Assembly (NCBI RefSeq): GCF_900155385.1
Contig: NZ_LT699745.1
Span: 1,254,946-1,318,945 of the forward strand
DNA from: Vreelandella massiliensis
Lineage (GTDB): Bacteria; Pseudomonadota; Gammaproteobacteria; Pseudomonadales; Halomonadaceae
DNA: 64,000 bases
Direction of reading: 5' to 3'
A program made the translations under genes and the position numbers. The notes under the pieces are model-generated. The model made no database searches. It saw nothing but the letters and a program-made list of their open reading frames with translations, and was not told the DNA's origin. Positions 54,761-62,297 of the stretch are shown piece after piece (the first letter of the stretch is position 1; every line of letters begins with the position of its first letter).

Positions 54761-55230
54761 GCCGAGGGACTGCGCCGCGCGCTTCCCACCGCTTACCGGC
54801 GCCGGCGCGGGCCGTGGATGAGGCCGTGCGCGAACTGGAGCAGCGGCTTGGGCGGGCGCCGGAAGAGGGCGAAATCGCCGCCGAGCTGGAGATGCCGCTG
54901 GGTGAGTATCAGCAACTGCTGCACGACACCAATAGCGGGCAGCTTTTGCCCTACGAGGCGCTGGTGGAGGAGAGCGGCGAGCCCGCCGCCGAGCAGGGGG
55001 CGCAGAGCCAGCCGTTTGAGCAGCTGCTCGATAGCCAGCAGCGCGAACGCCTCGTCGCCGCCATCGATCTGCTGCCCGAGCGGGAAAAACTCCTCATGGC
55101 GCTCTACTACCAAGAAGAGCTGAACTTAAAAGAGGTCGGGGCGGTGCTTGGCGTGACCGAATCGCGGGTATCTCAGCTCCACAGTCAGGCGGTCAGCCGC
55201 CTGCGGGCAAAATTGAACGACTCCGCCTAA
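54760..55230 (+). pseudogene. fliA: 3' fragment of flagellar sigma factor gene fliA
   Basis: The clear part, frame from about 54790, reads RAVDEAVRELEQRLGRAPEEG, then LLPYEALVEESGE and region 4: LLPEREKLLMALYYQEELNLK with VTESRVSQLHSQAVSRL. This is sigma28 regions 3 and 4. Regions 1-2 are missing; just before, in another frame, LRRALPTAYRRRR resembles the LRRxDWLPRSVRRR turn of FliA, which would imply a one-base deletion near 54805. Left boundary uncertain. A functional sigma factor is not expected. motA and motB follow. Confidence 0.75.
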
Positions 55231-55250
55231 GCGGAGCCGTTGCACTTCAG

Positions 55251-55275
55251 GCGTGCCGAGCGCACGCGTTTTTTT
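55251..55275 (+). terminator. Terminator between the fliA fragment and motA
   Basis: GCGTGC and GCACGC form a 6-bp stem with a five-base loop, followed by GTTTTTTT. It would insulate motA from the fragment upstream. A second hairpin, CTCCGC/GCGGAG (55221-55236), overlaps the fliA stop. Confidence 0.75.
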
Positions 55276-55304
55276 GACTTGACGTGACCGGCAAGGAGCC
55301 GTTG

Positions 55305-56105
55305 ATGAATCCTTCAACGCTAATCGGTATGTTTGCCAGCATCGTATTGCTGGTGAGCGTGCTCTTTTTTACCGCGGAGTCGCCCGAAAGCTTTCTTAAT
55401 TTGCCGGGGCTGGCGATTGTCATCACCGGGACGCTGGCGGCGACGTTTATCAGTTACCCCCTGCGCGAAGTGCTGCGCGTGGTGCGCCTGGTGGGCGTGG
55501 TTTTTCGGCGCGAAAACACCTATGTGCGCGACGACATTAAAGAGCTCGTGGACATGTCGCGGCTCTGGTTTAAAGGCGACGTGCGCGCGGTGGAAGAGGC
55601 GTTGGAGTACACCCGCAACCCCTTTCTGCGCTCGGGCATTCAGCTGGTGATCGCCAATACCAAAGAGGATGAGATTTTCGACATGCTGCGCTGGCGGATT
55701 GCGCGGCTGAAAGCGCGCGAGCACGCCGAGGCGCAGATTTTTCGCACCATGGCCACCTACGCGCCGGCGTTCGGGATGATCGGGACCTTGGTGGGGCTCG
55801 TCAATATGCTGGAAGTCATGGACGCGGGGGATTTAGAGATCATCGGCCCGCGCATGGCGGTGGCGCTGCTGACGACCTTCTACGGCATCTTGCTCGCCAA
55901 TCTGATTTTCAAGCCCATCGCGGTCAAGCTAGAGCGGCGCACCGAAGAGCGCTTGATCACCATGAACATGGTGCTGGAAGGGATCTCGTTGATCACTAAG
56001 CGCCGGCTGCCCTCGTTTATCGAGGAGACGCTCAACTCCTTTGTCGCCAACTACCACGACGAAATTCGCGATCCTAATGTCAAAACGCGCAAGGGTAAGG
56101 GGTAG
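55305..56105 (+). CDS. motA: Flagellar motor stator protein MotA
   Basis: Stator membrane protein of 266 residues with four helices: two near the N-terminus (LIGMFASIVLLVSVLFF; LAIVITGTLAATFIS) and two later (FGMIGTLVGLVNML; ALLTTFYGILLANLIF). These match the MotA/PomA/MotC family, including the cytoplasmic loop with charged residues that contact the rotor. ATG 55305 follows AAGGAGCCG. It forms a pair with motB. It is separated from the fliA fragment by a terminator. Confidence 0.88.
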   Translation: MNPSTLIGMFASIVLLVSVLFFTAESPESFLNLPGLAIVITGTLAATFISYPLREVLRVVRLVGVVFRRENTYVRDDIKELVDMSRLWFKGDVRAVEEALEYTRNPFLRSGIQLVIANTKEDEIFDMLRWRIARLKAREHAEAQIFRTMATYAPAFGMIGTLVGLVNMLEVMDAGDLEIIGPRMAVALLTTFYGILLANLIFKPIAVKLERRTEERLITMNMVLEGISLITKRRLPSFIEETLNSFVANYHDEIRDPNVKTRKGKG

Positions 56106-56110
56106 CGGTC

Positions 56111-56785
56111 ATGCTAGATCGCGATACCCGCCGTACGCTAGAGCCGACGCCGGCAGGCGATGGTGGTGAAGACGAGAGCTGGCTAACCAGCTACCTCGAC
56201 GTGTTGACGCTGTTGATCACGCTGTTTGTGCTGCTACTGGCGCTGACGCCTTCGGGCGGCGGGGAGGCGAGCGACAGCGAGCGGCCACGACCGCCAAGCG
56301 CGGTGCCATCGATGTCACTGGCGACCATGGCCACGGGGATCATGCCGCGTCATGATGGCTTGCAGCCGCAGTTCTCCGGCCTCAGCGTGCCGGGGGTGAG
56401 CGTTGATCAAGGGCGCGAAGGCGTTACCCTGCGTATCGATGATAGCCTGCTGTTTTCCAGCGGCCAGGCGCAGCTAACCGCCCAAGGGCGTGGCGTGATC
56501 GATAGCCTGGTCTCCGTGCTTGAAGAGTTTGATGGGCAGATCTCCATTGAGGGCCATACCGATAACATCCCCATCTCAACCGCGCGCTTTCCCTCCAACT
56601 GGGAGCTTTCCGCGGCGCGGGCGATTGCCGTGCTGCGCCACTTAGAGAGCAAGGGGCTCAAGGTTTCGCGCATGCGCGCCGTCGGCTACGCCGACACCCA
56701 ACCCATGGAGAGTAATGACACCCCGCAAGGCCGCGCGGCCAACCGGCGTGTCGAGCTACTGCTGCGCCAGCCGGCGGGCGGTTAA
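56111..56785 (+). CDS. motB: Flagellar motor protein MotB (MotD type)
   Basis: Stator protein of 224 residues with one N-terminal helix containing the ion-carrying Asp (SYLDVLTLLITLFVLLLAL). A periplasmic OmpA-like peptidoglycan-binding domain follows: SIEGHTDNIPISTARFPSNW, then WELSAARAIAVLRHLESKG and GYADTQPMESND. The linker is short, and the length is below that of E. coli MotB (308), nearer to MotD-like proteins. It starts five bases after motA. Confidence 0.87.
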   Translation: MLDRDTRRTLEPTPAGDGGEDESWLTSYLDVLTLLITLFVLLLALTPSGGGEASDSERPRPPSAVPSMSLATMATGIMPRHDGLQPQFSGLSVPGVSVDQGREGVTLRIDDSLLFSSGQAQLTAQGRGVIDSLVSVLEEFDGQISIEGHTDNIPISTARFPSNWELSAARAIAVLRHLESKGLKVSRMRAVGYADTQPMESNDTPQGRAANRRVELLLRQPAGG

Positions 56786-56806
56786 TCTGTTTTTGAGGTA
56801 ACACCG

Positions 56807-58840
56807 GTGACGCGATCGCCTGCAAAGAAGCGCTCAGCCTCATTGCTGTCAGCCCATATTCAGCCTTTCGGTGCCTTGATGGTGCTGGATGGCGAGTGTC
56901 GCCGTGTGCGTTCGGTGAGCGCGAACCTTGACGCGCTGCTGGATACGCCTTTGCCCAACCCCGAGAAACTCGCGCTTTCGTACCTGTTGGGTAAGCGGTT
57001 AAGCCAGCGCGTTCGCCGCGAAATGCAGGGGCGCGAGCGCTTGCCGGCCCCGCTCACCTTTGTGCGCCAGCGGCATGGGCGCAACGTGCGCTACCAGCTC
57101 CATGCGCTGCGCAGCGCGGGGCAGGTGTTGCTCGAAATTGAGCCGCTTCAGACCCTGGGTAAATGGCGCCTGCTCGGAGCCGTGAACGAACGGCTGATGA
57201 AGCTCGCCGATGCCACCCACCAGGACGAGCTGATCGACTACCTAGTGGCGTCCATCCAGCAGATAACCGGCTACGACCGGGTGGTGGTGTGCCACTTCGA
57301 TAGCGACTGGCACGGCTTTATTGTGGCGCAAGCGCTGGGGGCGCGATTGCCCTCGATCCTAGGCCAACGCTTTCCCGCCCGCGATTTCCCCGCTGCGCTG
57401 CGCAGCGCCTATGAGCGCAACCCTATCCGCTACATTCAGGATGTTGAGGCCCCCGCCATCGGCTTTTACCCCTCGTCGGCGGCGCCATCGCTGGAAGACA
57501 GCCTGCTCCGCGCCCCCGCGGCGGACCGGGCGCGCTACTTAAAAAACCTCGGTGTGCGCGGCTCGTTAACCATCGCCATGCAGGGAGATGCCGGGCTTTG
57601 GGGCATGGTGGTCTGCCACGCCGCAACGCCGTATCCCACCCCACCGCCGGTGCGGGACGCCGTGCGCGCGCTGGTGCAAATGGCCACGCAGCGCCTGTTG
57701 CTGCTGCGGGCACGCCAGGAGGCACGCTATCTGCAGCGCGTGCAGGACAGCCTGGTGCTCTCCAGCACCGCGCGCAAGGAGCCGCGAAGCCCTTCGCGTT
57801 TGTTAAGCGCGCAGGCGGAGACGTGGATGGCGCTCTTTCGCGCCCACGGCGTGGCGCTCTGGATGGATGGCCATTGCTATCGTGCGGGCACTGCCCCGGC
57901 GCCCGACGTGATCGATCAGTTAGCCCAACGGCTGGGACGCAGCCACACGCACACGGGGCCCTGGTGCAGCCGCGAACTGGCGAAAGAGCCGCTCACCCGC
58001 TCGCTAGCATTGGATGAGCAGTGCGGCGCGCTCGCGGTACCGCTGCCGGTCAGCCAGCAGCAGCGCGGCTGGCTGCTGTTTTTCCGCCCTGAGCAGATCG
58101 ACACGCGGTATTGGGCCATGCAGCCGGCGCAGGCCCCGTCGACGCTGGCGCTGCCGTCTTCGGCGTGGTGTGAGGAGGTGAGAGGCAAATGCGAGGCGTG
58201 GCAGCGCGTGGAACGCTTAGCGGCGGTGGATCTGGGCGAAGACCTGACGCTGGCGATTTCGGCCTATGAAATCAGCAAGCTTAACCGCCACCTGGAGCAG
58301 GAGCGCAAAGCGCTGGCGGACGCCAATCAACGCCTTGAGCAGCTGGCGCACTTCGACCCCTTGACCCAGGTGTGGAACCGCTACCGCATCGAGCAGGCCA
58401 TTGACGCCGAACTGGTGGCGGCGCAGCGTTACGGGGCCTCTTTTGGGCTGCTGCTGTTTGATGTCGATCACTTTAAGGCGATCAATGATACCCATGGCCA
58501 CGCGCTGGGCGATGAGGTATTGGTGGCGCTGGCGCGCTTGGTGGAAAACTCGCTGCGTGGCTGCGACCACTTAGGCCGCTGGGGCGGTGAGGAGTTTATC
58601 GTGCTGGCCAAGCACGCTGATCGTGAGGCGCTGGTCGGGTTGGCCGAACGGCTACGCGAGCTTGTGACCCTGCTCAGCGTCGAGGGGCTTCATAGGCCGC
58701 TGACGGTGAGCATCGGCGTGGCCGAATGGCAGCCCGGCGATAGCTGCAAAACGCTGGTGGCACGCGCCGATCAGGCGATGTACTGCGCCAAGCACGGCGG
58801 GCGTAACCGCGTGGAAGTCGCGACGGGGGAGGCATTGTGA
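56807..58840 (+). CDS. Phytochrome-like PAS-GAF-PHY diguanylate cyclase
   Basis: 677-residue cytoplasmic protein. Residues about 15-110 resemble the PAS2 domain (HIQPFGALMVLDGE), about 135-300 a GAF domain (QQITGYDRVVVCHFDSDWHG; RFPARDFPAALRSAYERNP), about 330-480 a PHY domain, then a coiled coil and a GGDEF domain with the intact active site WGGEEF. Bacteriophytochromes attach biliverdin to an N-terminal Cys before the PAS; here residues 1-20 have none. The GAF position used by plant and Cph1-type phytochromes also lacks Cys (LRAPAADRARYLKNLG). Covalent chromophore attachment is therefore unlikely. GTG 56807 follows GAGGT. It overlaps the next gene by four bases. Confidence 0.85.
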   Translation: MTRSPAKKRSASLLSAHIQPFGALMVLDGECRRVRSVSANLDALLDTPLPNPEKLALSYLLGKRLSQRVRREMQGRERLPAPLTFVRQRHGRNVRYQLHALRSAGQVLLEIEPLQTLGKWRLLGAVNERLMKLADATHQDELIDYLVASIQQITGYDRVVVCHFDSDWHGFIVAQALGARLPSILGQRFPARDFPAALRSAYERNPIRYIQDVEAPAIGFYPSSAAPSLEDSLLRAPAADRARYLKNLGVRGSLTIAMQGDAGLWGMVVCHAATPYPTPPPVRDAVRALVQMATQRLLLLRARQEARYLQRVQDSLVLSSTARKEPRSPSRLLSAQAETWMALFRAHGVALWMDGHCYRAGTAPAPDVIDQLAQRLGRSHTHTGPWCSRELAKEPLTRSLALDEQCGALAVPLPVSQQQRGWLLFFRPEQIDTRYWAMQPAQAPSTLALPSSAWCEEVRGKCEAWQRVERLAAVDLGEDLTLAISAYEISKLNRHLEQERKALADANQRLEQLAHFDPLTQVWNRYRIEQAIDAELVAAQRYGASFGLLLFDVDHFKAINDTHGHALGDEVLVALARLVENSLRGCDHLGRWGGEEFIVLAKHADREALVGLAERLRELVTLLSVEGLHRPLTVSIGVAEWQPGDSCKTLVARADQAMYCAKHGGRNRVEVATGEAL

Positions 58841-61533
58841 CGCTACGTTCGCGATTTGAGAGCTGGATGTCGCCGCGGCGCGCGACCTGGAGTGCCGTGG
58901 TGATGTTTATGGGCCTGTTGCTGCTGGTGGCGTGGGAAATGCGCCACTTCTACCTGACGCAGCAGCAGCAAGCGAAGACACACACCGCCGCGCACGCCCA
59001 GATGGTGGCTCATTGGCTGGAGAGCGCGCTGGAGGCGTCGCACCACTCGCTGCAAGGGGTGGGCGAGCTGTATCACTTAAGTCAAAGCGCGAGCCTGGAA
59101 CAGGCGGATTTAGCCACCCTGTTAAAGCGCCGCCGCGATAGCTTCAACGTGTGGCAAGACGTGGCTTTGCTATCGCCCGGCGGCGAGGTGGTGGCCGCCA
59201 CGACCGAACGCCCTTTTGCGGTTGACGAGACGCGCTTGCTCGACGCGCTCGCAAGCGGGCAAGACCGCATGGTTTCACCGCTTTATCACGAGGGCGAGAA
59301 CGGGATGCCGTATCTACTTCATGGCCTGCGGATTGAAAACAGCGCCGGCGGGCTGGACGCGTTGGCGGTGGCGCGGCTGTCGTCACACTATATCGTCGCG
59401 CTGGTGAACCAGCTGCCATTGCACCAAGGGGACAGCGTGGCGCTGTTGGATACCTCGGCGCGGGTGATGGTCCAGCGTAGCGAGCAGCATCGAGAAGCCG
59501 AAGGGCTCCTGGACAGAGCGGTCAACACCGAGGAGCTTAACGCCTTTTTGGCCTCGCCCGCCCTAAGCGACAGCTGGGAGCGGCGCTCGCCGCTGGATGG
59601 TACGCGGCGGCTATTCTCCGGACGCAAACTGGACAAGGCGCCGTGGTTGGTGATTGTCGGCGAAGACACCACGGTGTACCTGCACGACTGGTGGCGGCGC
59701 TTTTGGGCGCTGCTGGTTGGCACGCTGCTGCTCGTGGGGCTCGGCGTGTTAACGCTGCGCCACTACCGTCAGCTCTATGGCACCGAGCAAGCGCTGCGCG
59801 AGCATCGCAATCGGCTGGCGGAGGAGGTAGACACGCGCAAAAAATCTCAGCAGGTCAGCGAGTTAAAAGCCGCTCAACTCAAAATCGCCGCCATGGCATT
59901 TGAGACGCACCTAGGGATGTTTATCGCCGATGCGGAAAACCGCATCGTGCAGGTTAATCGCACCTTCACCGAGATTACCGGCTACAGCGAAGCGGAGGTG
60001 CTGGGGCAGACACCGTCGCTGTTGAACTCGGGGCGCCACGACGCCGACTTCTACCGCGCCATGTGGCGGCAGTTGAAAGAGACCGGTAGCTGGCAGGGCG
60101 AGGTGTGGAATCAGCGCAAAAGCGGGGAAGTTTACCCGCAGTGGTTAACGATCAGCGTGGTGCGCAACGATGCCGGCGAGGTGACCCACTATGTCGCCAC
60201 GCTCAGCGATATTACCCAGCGCAAGGCCGCCGAGCAGGAGATTCACCAGTTGGCGTTTTTTGACTCGCTGACGGGCCTGCCCAACCGGCGCCTGCTGATC
60301 GACCGGCTAGAGGCCGCGCTTAAAGAGACGCAGCGCGAAGGTCATTACAGCGCGGTAATGTTTATCGACCTGGATAACTTCAAAACCATCAATGACAGTC
60401 TCGGGCACTACTTGGGCGATGCCCTATTAAACGCCGTGGCCGAGCGGCTCACCCACATCGTGCGCGACGATGACACCGTGGCGCGCCTGGGCGGCGATGA
60501 GTTTGTCGTCATGCTGCACGCGCTAGGGCGCAATGAGCCGGCGGCGACGCAAAGCGCGGAAGCGGTAGCGCAAAAGCTGTTGAGTGCGCTGCTAGAGCCG
60601 ATAGACGTCGAAGGGCATGTGCTGCAAATCAGCGGTAGCATCGGTATTACCCTGTTTCACGGCGATGCAGTGGGTGTCAGCGCCATTTTGCAGCAGGCGG
60701 ACCTCGCCATGTACCAAGCGAAGGCCGCCGGGCGCAACGCCCTGCGCTTTTTCGACCCGTCGATGCAGGCGGCGGTGATGGATCGCGCGCAGCTAGAAGC
60801 CGATTTGCGCCATGTCATCGAGCGTGAAGAGCTGATGCTCTTTTACCAAACCCAGGTCAACGCCGAGGGGAGCGTAGTGGGCGTTGAGGCGCTGGTGCGC
60901 TGGGAGCACCCCAGCCGCGGGGTCGTCTCGCCCGGCGTCTTTATCCCCCTGGCCGAAGAGAATCACTTAATTGGCCCGGTGGGCGCCTGGGTGCTGGAAA
61001 CGGCCTGCCAGCAGCTCGCCCAGTGGGCCCGCGACCCCGCGACCGAGGCGCTTAGCATCGCGGTGAACGTCAGCCCCAATCAGTTCCGTCAGGCGCAGTT
61101 CGTCGAGCAGGTCGAAGCCGTGCTGGCGCGCACCGGCGCGAACCCCCAGCGGCTCAAGTTGGAAGTGACCGAAACCCTGCTCATGGAGGACTTGGAGGCG
61201 GTGCGCTCGCGCATGGAGACGCTACGCGGGCTCGGGGTGCGCTTCTCCCTGGACGACTTCGGTACCGGTTACTCGTCGCTGGCGTACTTAAAGCGCTTGC
61301 CGCTGGATCAGCTCAAAATCGATCAATCCTTCGTGCGCGATGTGCTCGAAGACCCGGCCGACGCGGCGATTGTGCGCACCGTGATTGCGCTGGCGCACAG
61401 CCTAGAGCTTGAGGTGATCGCCGAAGGGGTCGAAACCCAGGCGCACCGCGACTGGCTTTACGGCGAAGGCTGCATGGCCTACCAAGGTTACTTCTTCTCG
61501 CGCCCGGGGCCTGCGGACTCGCTTTCGCTGTAA
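58837..61533 (+). CDS. Membrane-bound PAS-GGDEF-EAL protein
   Basis: 898-residue inner-membrane protein. An N-terminal helix (VVMFMGLLLLVAW) and a helix near residue 290 (FWALLVGTLLLVGLGVL) enclose a periplasmic sensor domain of about 250 residues. Then come a PAS domain (HLGMFIADAENRIVQVN; ITGYSEAEVLG), a GGDEF with intact site ARLGGDEFVV, and an EAL domain with EALVRW, DDFGTGYSSLAYLK and KIDQSFV. Both c-di-GMP synthesis and hydrolysis motifs are complete. The start is GTG 58837, overlapping the upstream stop. The 3' end overlaps the convergent secreted-protein gene by 46 bases. Confidence 0.9.
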   Translation: MTLRSRFESWMSPRRATWSAVVMFMGLLLLVAWEMRHFYLTQQQQAKTHTAAHAQMVAHWLESALEASHHSLQGVGELYHLSQSASLEQADLATLLKRRRDSFNVWQDVALLSPGGEVVAATTERPFAVDETRLLDALASGQDRMVSPLYHEGENGMPYLLHGLRIENSAGGLDALAVARLSSHYIVALVNQLPLHQGDSVALLDTSARVMVQRSEQHREAEGLLDRAVNTEELNAFLASPALSDSWERRSPLDGTRRLFSGRKLDKAPWLVIVGEDTTVYLHDWWRRFWALLVGTLLLVGLGVLTLRHYRQLYGTEQALREHRNRLAEEVDTRKKSQQVSELKAAQLKIAAMAFETHLGMFIADAENRIVQVNRTFTEITGYSEAEVLGQTPSLLNSGRHDADFYRAMWRQLKETGSWQGEVWNQRKSGEVYPQWLTISVVRNDAGEVTHYVATLSDITQRKAAEQEIHQLAFFDSLTGLPNRRLLIDRLEAALKETQREGHYSAVMFIDLDNFKTINDSLGHYLGDALLNAVAERLTHIVRDDDTVARLGGDEFVVMLHALGRNEPAATQSAEAVAQKLLSALLEPIDVEGHVLQISGSIGITLFHGDAVGVSAILQQADLAMYQAKAAGRNALRFFDPSMQAAVMDRAQLEADLRHVIEREELMLFYQTQVNAEGSVVGVEALVRWEHPSRGVVSPGVFIPLAEENHLIGPVGAWVLETACQQLAQWARDPATEALSIAVNVSPNQFRQAQFVEQVEAVLARTGANPQRLKLEVTETLLMEDLEAVRSRMETLRGLGVRFSLDDFGTGYSSLAYLKRLPLDQLKIDQSFVRDVLEDPADAAIVRTVIALAHSLELEVIAEGVETQAHRDWLYGEGCMAYQGYFFSRPGPADSLSL

Positions 61534-62072
61534 CACTTGGCGTGCATACGCGTGATCGCGGCGTCGGCGCCCTTTAAGCTGAAGGTCATGTGCCACGGCT
61601 CGCCTTTGCCCTGCTCGAAGGCTAGAAAGAGCTGTGTGCCCTCTTGCATGCGGGCGAGCAAGGTATCCAGCTCATTGATGTAAAAGTGGGCATAGAAGCC
61701 GTCGTCGCCACGCTGGGTAATAAACTCCGCGACCGCTTGGCGAATCTCGCCGTCGTCCACGCGAATGAGCGCTGGCACCACGTTCAGCGTATCGCTTTCG
61801 CCCTGGTGCTCTTCAAGCGTGACGCGCAACTCCAGCCAGGGCAGATCACACACGTTGCGCGTGGCGTTCACGCTGAGGGTGGCGTCCGTATAGCTATGAT
61901 CCTCCACGGCGCGAAAATGGTGCTCATCGCCCAGGGTGAGTGCCATCGACTGCCAGTGCCCGTGGCGCTCGGCATCGCTGACGTTAAAGGAGGTGGCTAA
62001 GGCAGTGCTCGACAGCCAAATGATCGCGATCAAAAGGCTGGGTAGCAGGGGGCGTAACAGGCTGGAAGGCAT
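61488..62072 (-). CDS. Secreted protein of unknown function
   Basis: I do not recognise this 194-residue protein with confidence. It begins with a signal peptide (LLPSLLIAIIWLSSTALA) and then a beta-rich domain with two cysteines (NVCDLPWLELRV and RMHAKCYSES) that could form a disulfide. The sequence resembles in rhythm small secreted proteins with a repeated C-x-L-P pattern, without a clear family. The final ten residues (ESESAGPGREKK) lie in DNA that also codes the end of the EAL domain. It is divergent from nrdJ. Confidence 0.6.
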   Translation of the reverse strand: MPSSLLRPLLPSLLIAIIWLSSTALATSFNVSDAERHGHWQSMALTLGDEHHFRAVEDHSYTDATLSVNATRNVCDLPWLELRVTLEEHQGESDTLNVVPALIRVDDGEIRQAVAEFITQRGDDGFYAHFYINELDTLLARMQEGTQLFLAFEQGKGEPWHMTFSLKGADAAITRMHAKCYSESESAGPGREKK

Positions 62073-62147
62073 GCGAATCTCGTTGGCAAAGCGGTATCGC
62101 GCCAGCCTATAACGGCTGCCGCGCGGAAAAAAGCTAACGCGCTGATT

Positions 62148-62196
62148 TTTCTATATCTGGTAGATTTTTTCTAAAAAGATAGCCTATATGGTGGCT
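62148..62196 (+). promoter_or_regulatory. Pair of NrdR-like boxes before nrdJ
   Basis: TTTCTATATCTGGTAG (62148-62163) matches 9 of 16 NrdR consensus positions and AGCCTATATGGTGGCT (62181-62196) 10 of 16. The CTATAT cores are 33 bases apart, close to three helical turns, as in known NrdR-regulated promoters. A TATAAT -10-like hexamer is at 62227-62232. NrdR represses ribonucleotide reductase genes when dATP/ATP is bound. Confidence 0.5.
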
Positions 62197-62297
62197 GTCA
62201 AGTCTATACTTCCCCCCTGTGCGCCGTATAATGCGCGTCGATTTCCGCTCTGCTGTTTCACAGTCGCAACGTTCCCGTCGGGAAGGAGTTTAGCCCC

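Noticed and set aside
62073..62297. Possible cobalamin riboswitch before nrdJ
   Set aside because: No B12-box-like element or the required long structured leader could be found in the 225 bases.
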